This document shows, piece by piece, positions 15,029-25,043 of a DNA stretch of 64,000 bases (position 1 is its first letter; every line of letters begins with the position of its first letter). Source of the stretch: Alkalimonas cellulosilytica (GTDB lineage: Bacteria > Pseudomonadota > Gammaproteobacteria > Enterobacterales > Alteromonadaceae); contig NZ_JAUHLI010000013.1 in the NCBI RefSeq assembly GCF_036325985.1, positions 62,001 to 126,000 on the forward strand. Reading direction: 5' to 3'. The notes beneath the pieces were generated by a model. It was not told the origin of the DNA and searched no databases. It saw only the letters and a program-made list of their open reading frames with translations. The translations under genes were made by a program, and so were the position numbers.

Positions 15029-17884
15029 TTACAGTGCAGCGATTTCCTCAAGCTGGGCTTCAAGCTTGCCAAGGCTAAGTTTCAGCTCAGCCTGTTTGGC
15101 TTTCTCTTTTTCCAGCACAGCTTCGGGTGCGTTGCTGACAAATTTTTCATTGCCAAGTTTGCCATCCACCCGGGCCAGTTCCTGCTTGGCTTTTTCCAGC
15201 AGCTTGCCAAGACGCGCCAGTTCGGCGTCTTTGTCGATCAGGCCAGCCATTGGGATCAGTACGTCCATGGCGCCGACTTGCTGCACGGCACAGGCCGGCG
15301 CGGTATCGGTGCTGCTGAGCACAGTAATGCTGTCGAGCTTGGCCATCACTTGCAGGAAGTTGCGGTTTTGCTCTAGCCGGCGCAGCTCATCGCTGCTAAG
15401 CTGACGCAGCAAAATCGACAGCGGCTTGCCCGGGGAGATGTTCATCTCACCGCGAATGGTGCGTACTGCCAGGATCACCTGCTTCAGCCACTCCAAATCC
15501 TGCAGCGCTGTCTCGTTGACGTCATCGGCCTGATACTCGGGGTACGGCTGCAGCATAATGCTGTCGCCCTGCACGCCCGCCAGTGGCGCGACTTGCTGCC
15601 AGATGGTTTCAGTCATAAAAGGCATAATCGGGTGCATTAAGCGCAGCAGGCTTTCCAGCACCGTGACCAGGGTGCGGCGGGTACCACGCTGGGCGGCCTC
15701 GTCGCCTTGCTGCAGCACCGGCTTGGTCAACTCCAGGTACCAGTCGCAGAACTGGTTCCAGGTAAACTCGTACAGGGTATGGGCGGCCAAATCAAAGCGG
15801 TAGTTGTCCATCGCCTGGCGCACCGCTTTCACCGTATGCTGGTACTGGGTCAGGATCCATTCATCGGCCAGCGACAGCGTCATGGCACCGCCTTGCTGAC
15901 CACAGTCCTGGCCTTCGGTGTTCATCAGCACATAACGGCTGGCATTCCACAGTTTGTTGCAGAAGTTGCGGTAGCCTTCCAGTCGCTTCATATCCCAGTT
16001 GATGTCGCGACCGGTCGAAGCCAGCGCCGCCAGGGTAAAGCGCAGCGCATCGGTGCCGCTGGCCTGGATCCCTTCCGGGAACTGGGTTTTGGTTTGCTTG
16101 GCGATTTTCTCGGCCAGCTTGGGCTGCATCAGGTTGCTGGTGCGCTTGGCCAGCAGGGCTTCCAAATCAATGCCGTCGATCAAATCCAGCGGATCGATGA
16201 CGTTGCCTTTGGACTTGGACATCTTATCGCCGTTCTCATCACGGATAAGGCCGGTGACGTACACGGTTTTAAAGGGTACCTGCGGCTTGCCGTGCTCGTC
16301 TTTCAGCAAGTGCATGGTCATCATAATCATCCGGGCGACCCAGAAGAAGATGATATCAAAGCCAGTGACCAGCACATCGGTCGGGTGAAAACGGCTAAGC
16401 TCCGGTGTTTGCTCCGGCCAGCCTAAGGTAGAGAAAGTCCACAGGCCAGAACTGAACCAGGTATCCAGCACGTCTTCGTCCTGACGCAGGGCGACGGTGT
16501 CACTAAGGCCATGTTGGCTTCGTATTTCCTGCTCGTTACGGCCAACATAGACCTTGCCGTTGTCGTCGTACCAAGCTGGTATGCGGTGGCCCCACCACAG
16601 CTGACGGGAAATGCACCAGTCCTGAATATCACGCATCCAGCTGTAGTACATGTTTTCGTACTGCTTGGGCACAAACTGGATGTCGCCGTTTTCCACCGCT
16701 TCGATGGCGGTTTTGGCCAAAGGCGCGGTGCGCACGTACCACTGATCGGTCAGCAGCGGCTCAATCACCACGCCGCTGCGATCGCCATAGGGCAGGGTAT
16801 TGGTGATGGCTTCGATTTTTTCCAGCAAACCGGCCGCGTCAAAGGCCGCAACAATGGCTTTGCGGGCGGCAAAGCGATCCAGCCCCTGGAACTCGGCCGG
16901 GATAGCTGCGCTGAGGTCGCCGTTGGCTTCGCCATTGCTGTAAAAGCATTCGCCGGCAGCCAGAATGGTCGCATCTGTGCTCAGCACATTGATCATCGGC
17001 AGCTGATGGCGCTTGCCGACCTCGTAGTCGTTAAAGTCGTGCGCCGGGGTGATTTTGACGCAGCCACTGCCTTTTTCCATATCGGCGTGGTCATCGGCAA
17101 TGATCGGAATGCGGCGATTGACCAGCGGCAGCAGCACCTCTTTGCCAATCAGCGCCTGATAACGTGGATCGTCCGGATTAACCGCTACCGCGGTATCGCC
17201 CAACATGGTTTCCGGCCGGGTGGTGGCGACGACCAGATAGTTTTTGCCATCGGCCGTGACAGCGCCATCGGCCAGCGGGTAGCGCAAGTGCCAGAACTGG
17301 CCTTGCTGATCCTTGTTTTCCACTTCCAGATCGGAAATGGCGGTGTGCAGCTTCGGATCCCAGTTGACCAGTCGTTTGCCGCGGTAAATCAGGTCATCCT
17401 GATACAGCCGAACAAAGACTTCCTGCACCGCATTGGACAGGCCTTCATCCATGGTAAAACGCTCGCGCTCCCAATCGACCGAGTTACCAAGCCGGCGCAT
17501 CTGATCGCTGATGGTACCGCCGGACTCGGCTTTCCATTGCCAGATTTTTTCAATAAAGGCATCACGGCCCAGCGCATGGCGATCGGGCTGGCTTTCAGCG
17601 GCCAGTTTGCGTTCCACTACCATCTGAGTGGCGATACCGGCATGATCAGTGCCCACCTGCCACAGGGTGTTTTTTCCCTGCATCCGTTGATAGCGGATCA
17701 GGGCATCCATAATGGTGTGCTGGAACGCATGGCCCATATGCAGACTGCCGGTGACATTCGGCGGTGGGATCATGATGCAGTAGTTGTCCTGGCTGTCGTC
17801 GCTACCAGCTTTGAAGTAGCCTTTGCTTTCCCAGGCCTGGTACATGGCCTGCTCAATTTGACTTGGGTTAAAGGTTTTTTCCAT
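15029..17884 (-). CDS. valS: Valyl-tRNA synthetase
   Basis: A 951-residue class Ia aminoacyl-tRNA synthetase that charges tRNA-Val in the cytoplasm and edits misloaded threonine. Visible signatures are PPNVTGSLHMGH (residues 41-52, the HIGH motif), DQWYVRTAPLA, the Rossmann/editing insertion, and KMSKS at about residue 551 (DKMSKSKGNVIDP). The C-terminal coiled-coil arm is typical of ValRS (from about residue 885, rich in Lys/Glu/Ala: LEKAKQELARVDGKLGNEKF). Length matches the family (about 950). It follows pepA and holC in the same direction, the standard gammaproteobacterial order. Confidence 0.98.
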   Translation of the reverse strand: MEKTFNPSQIEQAMYQAWESKGYFKAGSDDSQDNYCIMIPPPNVTGSLHMGHAFQHTIMDALIRYQRMQGKNTLWQVGTDHAGIATQMVVERKLAAESQPDRHALGRDAFIEKIWQWKAESGGTISDQMRRLGNSVDWERERFTMDEGLSNAVQEVFVRLYQDDLIYRGKRLVNWDPKLHTAISDLEVENKDQQGQFWHLRYPLADGAVTADGKNYLVVATTRPETMLGDTAVAVNPDDPRYQALIGKEVLLPLVNRRIPIIADDHADMEKGSGCVKITPAHDFNDYEVGKRHQLPMINVLSTDATILAAGECFYSNGEANGDLSAAIPAEFQGLDRFAARKAIVAAFDAAGLLEKIEAITNTLPYGDRSGVVIEPLLTDQWYVRTAPLAKTAIEAVENGDIQFVPKQYENMYYSWMRDIQDWCISRQLWWGHRIPAWYDDNGKVYVGRNEQEIRSQHGLSDTVALRQDEDVLDTWFSSGLWTFSTLGWPEQTPELSRFHPTDVLVTGFDIIFFWVARMIMMTMHLLKDEHGKPQVPFKTVYVTGLIRDENGDKMSKSKGNVIDPLDLIDGIDLEALLAKRTSNLMQPKLAEKIAKQTKTQFPEGIQASGTDALRFTLAALASTGRDINWDMKRLEGYRNFCNKLWNASRYVLMNTEGQDCGQQGGAMTLSLADEWILTQYQHTVKAVRQAMDNYRFDLAAHTLYEFTWNQFCDWYLELTKPVLQQGDEAAQRGTRRTLVTVLESLLRLMHPIMPFMTETIWQQVAPLAGVQGDSIMLQPYPEYQADDVNETALQDLEWLKQVILAVRTIRGEMNISPGKPLSILLRQLSSDELRRLEQNRNFLQVMAKLDSITVLSSTDTAPACAVQQVGAMDVLIPMAGLIDKDAELARLGKLLEKAKQELARVDGKLGNEKFVSNAPEAVLEKEKAKQAELKLSLGKLEAQLEEIAAL

Positions 17885-17899
17885 CGGGTTACCTGCAAA

Positions 17900-18340
17900 T
17901 CAGCTGGCGGACATCATCTCTGGGGTGATGCCAAGCTGACGATAGTGTTTATAGCGGGTTCGGGCTTCGGCTTTTAACTGCTCATCGGCCGGAACAAATT
18001 CAATTACTTGCGCGAAGCGCCGGGCGAAATCCGGTACTTCACGGCTTAAATTAATCAGCAACTGCCGTTGCTGGCGCGGTGGTTGCCAGCTGATCTCAAC
18101 CGGTGCCCCGCGGGCCGGGCCTTCGCCCGGCAGGTTGTGTGGAATAAAGCGCTCCGGCTCAAATTGCCACAGCCATTCATCCAGTGCATGTGCATCCTGC
18201 TCATTGTCCGTCAGGATAAAAACACGCTGTTGCTGGCGATACGCCTCGGCGCACAGCTGGCAGGCCAGTTGCCAGTGCGCCGGAATATCCGGCTGTGGCG
18301 CTGTAGCATTCTCTGCCAGCTGGTAAAAGCGTACTTGCAT
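17900..18340 (-). CDS. holC: DNA polymerase III chi subunit
   Basis: A 146-residue protein with the chi signature: RFYQLAEN at the start, ACQLCAEAYRQQQRVFILTDN in the middle and DEWLWQFEPERFIPHNL followed by APVEISW. Chi belongs to the clamp-loader complex and links it through psi to single-strand-binding protein at the replication fork. The ATG directly follows the pepA stop (TAAATG), so translation is probably coupled. The gap to valS is 15 bases. The pepA-holC-valS order is conserved in gammaproteobacteria, which supports the call. Confidence 0.95.
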   Translation of the reverse strand: MQVRFYQLAENATAPQPDIPAHWQLACQLCAEAYRQQQRVFILTDNEQDAHALDEWLWQFEPERFIPHNLPGEGPARGAPVEISWQPPRQQRQLLINLSREVPDFARRFAQVIEFVPADEQLKAEARTRYKHYRQLGITPEMMSAS

Positions 18341-19846
18341 TTAGTCCTGATCCTGACCACAGCGGTGCAGCAGGTACTGGGTGAGCATCGGTACCGGGCG
18401 GCCGGTAGAGCCTTTGTCTTTGCCGCCACTGCGCCAGGCGGTGCCGGCAATATCCAGATGCGCCCAGTGGAACTTGCGGGTAAAGCGCGACAGGAAGCAG
18501 GCCGCGGTAATGGTACCGGCAGCACGGCCGCCCAGGTTGCTGAAATCGGCAAAAGGACTTTCCAGTTGCTCCTGATAATCATCCCACAGCGGCAAACGCC
18601 AGGCGCGGTCACCACTGCTGTCGGAGGCATTCAGTAAATCGTGCGCCAGCGGGTTGTGGTTGCTGAGCAGGCCGGTAGCATGCTTGCCAAGCGCAATAAT
18701 GCAGGCGCCGGTCAGGGTAGCGACGTCAATCACCACGTCTGGGTCAAAGCGCTCAACATAGGTCAGTGCATCGCACAGCACCAGCCGGCCTTCGGCATCG
18801 GTGTTTAGCACTTCGACCGTTTGGCCGGACATGGTGGTCAGAATATCGCCCGGACGGTAAGCGTTGGCATCCGGCATGTTTTCCGCTGCGGCCAACACGC
18901 CGATCACATTTAACGGCAGCTCCAGCTCGCACAGCGACTTCATCGCGCCCAGCACCGCCGCAGCACCGCCCATGTCGTATTTCATTTCATCCATGCCATC
19001 GCCTGGCTTGATGCTGATGCCGCCGGAGTCAAACGTCAGGCCTTTGCCTACCAGCACAATAGGGGCAGCATTGTCGGCGCCGCCCTGGTAGCGCATCACC
19101 GTCATGCGTGGCTCATTGACCGAGCCTTTACCCACCGCCAGATAAGCGTTCATGCCAAGCTCAGACAACTCATTTGGCCCCAGCACTTCGACCTGCAATT
19201 TGCTGTGCTGCGTGGCTAACTGCTGGCTTTGCTCGGCCAGGTAGATGGGTGTGCAAATATTGGGCGGCATGTTGCCGACGTCTTTACACAGTTTGGCACC
19301 GGCTGCGACCGCCAGACCATGTTCGACGGCTTTTTCACCCAGTGCCAGATCGCGGCGGGTTGGCACATTAAAGACGATTTTGCGCAGTGGACGACGGGTT
19401 TCGTCTTTTTTGCTTTTCAGCTGATCGAACACATAAAGCGAGTCCTGGGCGCTTTCCACCGCATGGCGTACTTTCCAGTAAATATCGCGGCCTTTGACAT
19501 GCAGTTCGGATAAAAAGCACACTGCTTCCATCGAGCCGGTTTCGTTCAGAGTACTGATGGTTTTGGCAATGATTTGCTTGTACTGGCGCTCGTCCAGCTC
19601 ACGCTCTTTGCCACAGCCAACCAGCAACACCCGCTCGCTCAGCACATTGGGTACATGATGCAGCAGCAGCATTTGGCCTGGCTTGCCTTCCAGGTCGCCC
19701 CGGCGCAACAAATTGCTGATATAGCCTTCGCTGATCTTATCCAGCTGCTCGGCAACGGCAGACAAACGGCGAGGCTCATAGACACCAACCACGATGCAGG
19801 CGCTACGTTGTTTTTCCGGACTGCCACTTTTTACACTGAACTCCAT
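18341..19846 (-). CDS. pepA: Leucyl aminopeptidase (M17), PepA
   Basis: A 501-residue dizinc aminopeptidase, the usual length. The N-terminal domain is followed by the catalytic domain with VGKGLTFDSGGISIKPG (metal-binding lysine/aspartate), MKYDMGGAAAV and the family signature NTDAEGRLVLCDAL. It removes N-terminal residues from peptides. In E. coli the same protein also binds DNA as XerA/CarP; whether it does here is unknown. The start is the ATG at 19846 with AGGAG five bases upstream; the open frame upstream of it is a leader, not protein. It is divergent from lptF, the typical arrangement. Confidence 0.97.
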   Translation of the reverse strand: MEFSVKSGSPEKQRSACIVVGVYEPRRLSAVAEQLDKISEGYISNLLRRGDLEGKPGQMLLLHHVPNVLSERVLLVGCGKERELDERQYKQIIAKTISTLNETGSMEAVCFLSELHVKGRDIYWKVRHAVESAQDSLYVFDQLKSKKDETRRPLRKIVFNVPTRRDLALGEKAVEHGLAVAAGAKLCKDVGNMPPNICTPIYLAEQSQQLATQHSKLQVEVLGPNELSELGMNAYLAVGKGSVNEPRMTVMRYQGGADNAAPIVLVGKGLTFDSGGISIKPGDGMDEMKYDMGGAAAVLGAMKSLCELELPLNVIGVLAAAENMPDANAYRPGDILTTMSGQTVEVLNTDAEGRLVLCDALTYVERFDPDVVIDVATLTGACIIALGKHATGLLSNHNPLAHDLLNASDSSGDRAWRLPLWDDYQEQLESPFADFSNLGGRAAGTITAACFLSRFTRKFHWAHLDIAGTAWRSGGKDKGSTGRPVPMLTQYLLHRCGQDQD

Positions 19847-20025
19847 GTTGACTCCTGGTTCTAACTGGACCGACGTAAAGCAACCACTGCCATGAAAAAT
19901 GCAGACTGGGTAAGAAAACGCTCGGATTTTGCGGCGCTTTCGTCGATAATAATTGTGATAAACACCAAGTTTACTCAAAAACGGCCGAGGTTTCAGCAAA
20001 AAGACCGGTTTTCAGGGGGCATTTT

Positions 20026-21135
20026 TTGATTATTTTCCGTTATCTGATTGGAGAAGTAGCCAAGTCGCAGTTGGCGGTTTTTCTGATCCTGATGACCATC
20101 ATCATGAGTCAGCGCTTTGTGCGCATCTTAGCGGACGCCTCCGAAGGTGATTTGCCAGCGCAACTGGTATTCACCATGGTTGGGCTGAAGCTACCGCAAT
20201 TGGCACTGATTATCCTGCCACTCAGCGCCTTTTTGGGCATTTTTATTGCGCTTGGCCGCATCTATGCCGACAGCGAGATGACGGTATTGCATGCCACCGG
20301 CCTGAGTGAACGGCGCATCAGTGCTTTTGTGCTGAGCTGGTCATTGCTGCTGGCTGTGGCTGCTGCCTGGGTTAGTATGGCGCTGAGCCCCTGGTCGATG
20401 GAGCGTGAATACGAAGTACTGGAGCGGGTGGAAAGCGATGTGGGTCTCTACTCGCTGGTGCCGGGCCGTTTCCAGCAAACCTCCAATGAGCGTGCCGTGC
20501 TGTTTGTGCATGATATTGCCCGTGGCAGTGGCGAATTGTCGCGGGTTTTTGTGGCGCAAAGCGAAATCCGTGATGGCAAGCCGTATCATTCCATTGTCTA
20601 TGCCCAAAGCGGCGCTGTGCAGGAAGATGCCAGCGGTGCCCAAATGCTGGTGCTGGAGCAGGGCCGTCGCTACGCCGGTCAGCTGCAATCGCCGCCGTTT
20701 GAAGTGATCGAGTTTGGCCGCTACCAACTGCAAATCCGTGAGCAGGAAGTGGAGCATCGGCGCCGTAAACTCAGCAGCCTGACTACTCCGCAATTGCTGC
20801 AGCAACTGGACGATCCCGAGGCGATGGCCGAATGGCACTGGCGGATTGCCATTCCGCTGTCGATTGTGCTGCTGGCGCTGATCGCAGTGCCGCTGAGCCG
20901 GGTGAATCCGCGTCAGGGCAAATTTGGCAAGTTACTGCCCGCGCTCGGACTTTATCTTGGCTACTACATGCTGCTGATCATCACCCGCTCGGCACTGGAA
21001 AATGGCCAGCTGCCCGGTTGGCTTGGCATGTGGTGGATCCATCTGAGTGCTTTACTGATGGGGCTGGCCCTGATGGCACAGCAGCATCCGCTGGTGCGGC
21101 GCTGGCAGCGCCAACTGCGGGGGGCCAGCGCATGA
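20026..21135 (+). CDS. lptF: LPS export ABC transporter permease LptF
   Basis: A 369-residue inner-membrane permease of the LptB2FG complex that extracts lipopolysaccharide toward the LptA bridge. It has the YjgP/YjgQ plan: helices near residues 1-30, 50-78 and 97-122, a large periplasmic beta-jellyroll (about 125-260), then three helices to the end. Start IIFRYLIGEVAKSQ and LPLSAFLGIFIALGRI are typical. The start codon is TTG at 20026, with GGGGG about 8 bases upstream; no ATG fits. It overlaps lptG by 4 bases (ATGA). Confidence 0.96.
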   Translation: MIIFRYLIGEVAKSQLAVFLILMTIIMSQRFVRILADASEGDLPAQLVFTMVGLKLPQLALIILPLSAFLGIFIALGRIYADSEMTVLHATGLSERRISAFVLSWSLLLAVAAAWVSMALSPWSMEREYEVLERVESDVGLYSLVPGRFQQTSNERAVLFVHDIARGSGELSRVFVAQSEIRDGKPYHSIVYAQSGAVQEDASGAQMLVLEQGRRYAGQLQSPPFEVIEFGRYQLQIREQEVEHRRRKLSSLTTPQLLQQLDDPEAMAEWHWRIAIPLSIVLLALIAVPLSRVNPRQGKFGKLLPALGLYLGYYMLLIITRSALENGQLPGWLGMWWIHLSALLMGLALMAQQHPLVRRWQRQLRGASA

Positions 21136-22199
21136 TCCGTATTCTGGATATTTACCTGGGGAAAACCATTCTGGCTACCACCGCCCTGACACTGGTGGTA
21201 CTGATGATCCTGTCCGGTTTATTCCGCTTTTTGGATCAGTTACGCGCTATTGGCCGGGGCAACTACGATACCCTGCATGCGGTGCTGTTTAGCTTGTACA
21301 GCATGCCGGGCGATCTGGTAATGTTCTTCCCAATGGCCGCTCTGATAGGCGGTTTGGTCGGGTTGGGGTTGTTGGCCAGCAACAGCGAACTGGTGGTGAT
21401 GCAGGCGGCGGGTTTATCCCGGCTGAATATCATCAATGCAGTAATGAAAACTGCGGTACTGATGATGCTGGTGGTGATGGCTGTTGGTGAGTGGGGCGCG
21501 CCTGCGACTGACCGGGCGGCCCGTGAGCTGCGCATTAAAGCCATTTCCGGTGGTAATCTGTTTGCGGTGCAGCAGGGCATTTGGGCCAAAGATGGCGATG
21601 ATTTTGTCAACATCAAGGAAGTGAAAGACAGTGGTGATTTGGCCGGGGTGGCGATTTACGAGTTCAGCGATGAGCTGAAACTGGAAGCCATTATTTATGC
21701 CGAGACGGCACGTTTCCGGCAGGATGTCTGGGTGCTGAGTCAGGTCAGCCGGTTGCACTTTCATCCGGATCGGATTGAACGTCATCAATGGCAGGAGCAA
21801 CGCTGGCGCTCGACCTTAACACCGGACAAACTGGGTGTGGTGACCATCAAGCCTGAAATGCTGTCGCTGCGGGGCTTAAGTGATTATCTCGATTACCTGC
21901 GGGCCAATCAGCAGGATACCAGCCGTTACGAGCTGGCGTACTGGCGTAAGTTAACCCAGCCCATTACCATCATCGCCATGCTGCTAATGGCGCTGTCGTT
22001 CATCTTCGGGCCCTTGCGCAGCGTGACCATGGCGGCCAGGGGCATTATGGGGGTGTTGACCGGTTTTGCTTTTTACATGAGCAATGAAGTCTTTGGCCCG
22101 GTGGCGCTGGTGTACCAGATGCCACCGCTGCTCGGCGCTGTGTTGCCAAGCTTGTTGTTTATCGGGCTGGCGATTTATCTGATGCGGAAAAAAGTATAA
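21132..22199 (+). CDS. lptG: LPS export ABC transporter permease LptG
   Basis: A 355-residue partner of LptF in the LptB2FG lipopolysaccharide extractor. It starts MIRILDIYLGKTIL, with SMPGDLVMFFPMAALIGGLVGLG (coupling-helix region) and LVVMQAAGLSRLNI, a periplasmic beta domain and C-terminal helices ending LMRKKV. The ATG at 21132 overlaps the lptF stop, so the two are translationally coupled; longer upstream reading of this frame lies inside lptF. Length and layout match the family. Confidence 0.97.
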   Translation: MIRILDIYLGKTILATTALTLVVLMILSGLFRFLDQLRAIGRGNYDTLHAVLFSLYSMPGDLVMFFPMAALIGGLVGLGLLASNSELVVMQAAGLSRLNIINAVMKTAVLMMLVVMAVGEWGAPATDRAARELRIKAISGGNLFAVQQGIWAKDGDDFVNIKEVKDSGDLAGVAIYEFSDELKLEAIIYAETARFRQDVWVLSQVSRLHFHPDRIERHQWQEQRWRSTLTPDKLGVVTIKPEMLSLRGLSDYLDYLRANQQDTSRYELAYWRKLTQPITIIAMLLMALSFIFGPLRSVTMAARGIMGVLTGFAFYMSNEVFGPVALVYQMPPLLGAVLPSLLFIGLAIYLMRKKV

Positions 22200-22223
22200 G
22201 CCGCTGCGCCACTGCAACGGCTT
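22198..22223 (+). terminator. Hairpin at the end of lptG
   Basis: AAGCCG (22198-22203) pairs with CGGCTT (22218-22223), overlapping the lptG stop codon. It is followed by AACCCC rather than a T run, so it is at best a weak terminator between lptG and the convergent RDD gene. Confidence 0.35.
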
Positions 22224-22236
22224 AACCCCAAAGTTA

Positions 22237-22740
22237 TCAGCGCGCTGTTTTGTACAAATTCAGCTGTTTGCTTTGCTCTTTGCTGATCAGCACCATCTGG
22301 GTGTTGGTCAGTTGATCCTGCAGTGCCAAACCTTTCCCCCAGCGCAGAAACAGCCAGAAATTACCAAGGCCACCCAGAGCCAGCAAGGCCCGAAGTATGG
22401 CTTGCGCAGGCGTCAGCTGCTGGCCATTTTGCTGCAGCAATAATAAGCGCCAGGCTTTCATGCCCAGTGTTTGCCCAGCCCGTAGCCAGAAATAAGCATA
22501 AAAGCCAACCCCAGCCGATAATAAGTACAGCAAATAAAGCCAGCGCTGCAGGCCCTGACCAAAAAAAGCAGCGGTGTCTTCATAAGCAGATAAATCCAGC
22601 AAGCCGGTTTTTTCCAGTCCAATCACCAGTGCAAAGGCCAGGCCGGCAGCGGCCATAATCACCGCACACAGCACCAGTACATCGTAAATAATGGCGGCTA
22701 AACGACGGGCAAAACCAGCCCTGGGCGCTTGTTCAAACAT
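22237..22740 (-). CDS. RDD-family inner-membrane protein
   Basis: A 167-residue protein with three hydrophobic helices (about residues 20-45, 65-90 and 120-140). The RDD signature appears as AGFARRLAAIIYDVLVL near the start and AGQTLGMKAWRLLL in the middle, with aspartate and arginines at conserved places. Some RDD proteins act in Na+/H+ exchange or as small transport accessories; the function here is unknown. The ATG at 22740 is chosen because it gives the standard N-terminus; the open frame upstream is not conserved-looking. It follows the DUF3422 gene on the same strand with a 64-bp gap. Confidence 0.87.
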   Translation of the reverse strand: MFEQAPRAGFARRLAAIIYDVLVLCAVIMAAAGLAFALVIGLEKTGLLDLSAYEDTAAFFGQGLQRWLYLLYLLSAGVGFYAYFWLRAGQTLGMKAWRLLLLQQNGQQLTPAQAILRALLALGGLGNFWLFLRWGKGLALQDQLTNTQMVLISKEQSKQLNLYKTAR

Positions 22741-22804
22741 GCACAATCTCAGCAGTTTTCGATGCGCCAGAGTGTAGCATAGCCGCTCTGGCTGCGAAAT
22801 CTGT

Positions 22805-24097
22805 TCATGGCCGTTGCATCCTTTCGGCACGCTTCAAGCGTCGGCGAAAGGCATACAGCAGCAAGGCCACGCTGCTGATCACCAGCGGCAGGCTCAGACT
22901 GTGCCACAACTCGCTATTCAGCTCAGGCCACCAATATTGCAGAGCCCGAATGCCATGCTGGCACAACTGCATGGCGTAATAACTGATGGCGACCACCGAC
23001 AAACCTTCCACCATATGTTGCAGTTTCAGTTGCAGCCGGGCGCGCTGATCCATCGATGCCAGTAAGCGCTGGTTTTGCTGTTCCAGCTTCAAACTGATAC
23101 GGGTGCGCAGCAGCTCGGTACAGCGGCCCAGCCGGTTGGAGAGTCCTTGCTGGCGAAACAGCACCGACTCGCTGGTACGAAAAGCCGGCGTTAGCCTGCG
23201 TTCGGTAAAATCCTGCAGCGACAGCAGGCCATCAATCGGCGTTTCATTCAGGCTTTTGATCCGATCAAGCGCCAATTGGTAGTAAGCCGCACTGGCTTGC
23301 AACCGTGAGCTGTTTTCGGCAATCAGATGCTCGGTCTGCGCCGCCATGCGGGTGAGTTCTGCCAGCAGCGACTCATCGTGCTCTTCGGCCTGTTCAATGC
23401 GTTTGGTGATGTAAGACAGTTGCTGCTCCAGCGTATTCAGTTGCCCGATGGCTTTACGGGCCAATGGCCAGCCCAGCAGGGAGAGCTTGCGATAATTGCC
23501 CAGATCAAACAATTGCTGTACCAGGCGGCCCAGCTGCGCCGGGCTTAAACCACAATCTTGCATCAGCATCCGGCCCGCACCTTCGGCATGCTTTTGAAAG
23601 TCGGTCCAGATGCGGGCTTTTTGCTCGGCCAGATAACTGCTGATGCAATGATCCGGATTGAACATGGCCGCAATGTCCTGCTCTTTGCTGCTGCTGTTGC
23701 TGTCCAGCACGCTTAGCTGGATCACCCGGAATATCTGGCCAGGAAAGGGCTCCAGCCAGTCTTTGGCGGGCAGGAAATCCAGTGGATCATCAAAGAACTC
23801 AGCGCCACTGCCTGGTTGGATAAAGGTATAGCTGGAGAACTCGCCATGCTTTTCCCAGCGTAAGGTGGCGCCAAACAAGGACAGGTTCAGATCGTTGTCG
23901 CTTTCTTTGAGTTGCGCCCCTTGTTGTGCCGCCAATTGCTGCATCTGCGAAAATTCGGTACTGCGGCTGCTCGGGCTGACTGTCAGTACAAACTGACATA
24001 GCCGGCAGGGCGCCTGCAGAGCAGGGAAAGTGCGCTGGCGCAGTTCCTGATCCAGCAAGTCGCGCAGTGGATGGTTGCGTTGTTGAAATCGGCTCAT
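22805..24097 (-). CDS. DUF3422-family membrane-associated protein
   Basis: A 430-residue protein of the DUF3422 family: HPLRDLLDQELRQRTFPALQAPCR at the start, LRWEKHGEFSSYTF and FNPDHCISSYL, a long alpha-helical middle part (about residues 200-330, with heptad-like leucines) and two hydrophobic helices near the C-terminus (about 370-420) ending in a basic tail. The layout recalls a soluble domain carried by a membrane hairpin, somewhat like CorA-type helices; no activity is established. AAGGAG is 7 bases before the ATG at 24097, so that start is better than the GTG one codon upstream. Confidence 0.85.
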   Translation of the reverse strand: MSRFQQRNHPLRDLLDQELRQRTFPALQAPCRLCQFVLTVSPSSRSTEFSQMQQLAAQQGAQLKESDNDLNLSLFGATLRWEKHGEFSSYTFIQPGSGAEFFDDPLDFLPAKDWLEPFPGQIFRVIQLSVLDSNSSSKEQDIAAMFNPDHCISSYLAEQKARIWTDFQKHAEGAGRMLMQDCGLSPAQLGRLVQQLFDLGNYRKLSLLGWPLARKAIGQLNTLEQQLSYITKRIEQAEEHDESLLAELTRMAAQTEHLIAENSSRLQASAAYYQLALDRIKSLNETPIDGLLSLQDFTERRLTPAFRTSESVLFRQQGLSNRLGRCTELLRTRISLKLEQQNQRLLASMDQRARLQLKLQHMVEGLSVVAISYYAMQLCQHGIRALQYWWPELNSELWHSLSLPLVISSVALLLYAFRRRLKRAERMQRP

Positions 24098-24299
24098 CAC
24101 TCAGCTCCTTGGGTTTGGCGAACAGACGAGGACAGCGACAGGCAGCAGCTTGTATGCCAGCCGTAAAGTCACGGAGCCGATAGCAAGTCTAAGGTATTGA
24201 CGATGCAAGTTTTATGAATGAAAAAAGACATTTTTATACATCTGGCCAGACAAGGTCGTTGGTCAAAGGATGTGCCAGCAGGAGGCAATTTGAGCCGCT

Positions 24300-24821
24300 T
24301 TAGTGCAGCGGAGAGGTCGCATCCTGGCTTTGGGCAGGCTCGTCGCGGCGAAAACCAATCACCCGTACCAGTTCGATGTCAAAAATCAGCAGACTAAAGG
24401 GCGGTATTCCCGGCATGGATTGGGCGCCATAAGCAAGTTGTGGCGGTACATGCAGTCGGGCGGACCCGCCTTCACGCATTCGTTTTAAGCCCTCCTGCCA
24501 CCCCGGGATCACCTGGTGCAGGATAAACTCAATTGGTTCATCCGGTGGCAGTTGGGCATCGAAGGTGTCGCCATTTAGCAGCCTGCCGCGGTAATACACC
24601 TGCACTGAACTTAGCTCCGATGGCTTGGCGCCATTGCCTTCGGTAATCTGCTGAAAACCCAGACCAGAAGGCAACACCTCCACCTCGGGGTGCGCCAGCA
24701 TGTCTTCATGATGCTGTCTGTTGCGCTCGCGCTGCTCCGCCAGGGTCCAGTTGTCGGCTTTCGCGGGTACCAGACTAACAAGCAGCAATGAGAATGCAAA
24801 TAAAATACATGACCGCAGCAT
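24300..24821 (-). CDS. FKBP-type peptidyl-prolyl isomerase, periplasmic
   Basis: A 173-residue protein. A signal peptide (residues 1-22, ending PAKA-D) is followed by a linker and one FKBP domain: VQVYYRGRLLNGDTFDA, then EFILHQVIPGWQEGLKRMREGG and a C-terminal PFSLLIFDIELVRV strand. Residues at the active pocket (Y, D, V/I, W) are in place, so cis-trans proline isomerisation of periplasmic proteins is likely. GGAG lies 13 bases before the ATG. It is shorter than FkpA, lacking the long N-terminal dimerisation domain. It stands alone. Confidence 0.92.
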   Translation of the reverse strand: MLRSCILFAFSLLLVSLVPAKADNWTLAEQRERNRQHHEDMLAHPEVEVLPSGLGFQQITEGNGAKPSELSSVQVYYRGRLLNGDTFDAQLPPDEPIEFILHQVIPGWQEGLKRMREGGSARLHVPPQLAYGAQSMPGIPPFSLLIFDIELVRVIGFRRDEPAQSQDATSPLH

Positions 24822-25043
24822 ATTTATGGTTCACTCCAATAATTGCGCTTCAGTATATCGCACAGCAGGGCCGGTTGGCAGTGTCATTTGAAACAGGATA
24901 AAGGCTCTGCAAAAAATGTAATTTTTGCCATTTTGTCTGGCAGTTGAACTGAATACAATAGCGCAGTTTCCTGGCTTACCATGGTTTATTGAAAAGGAAA
25001 GGTATGCAGTCATTGATTTTGTCAGCGAAGTAGGTGATGCCTG

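Noticed and set aside
16511..17977. 488-codon plus-strand open frame antisense to valS
   Set aside because: It mirrors valS codon by codon and encodes no recognisable domain; long antisense frames are expected opposite GC-rich conserved genes.
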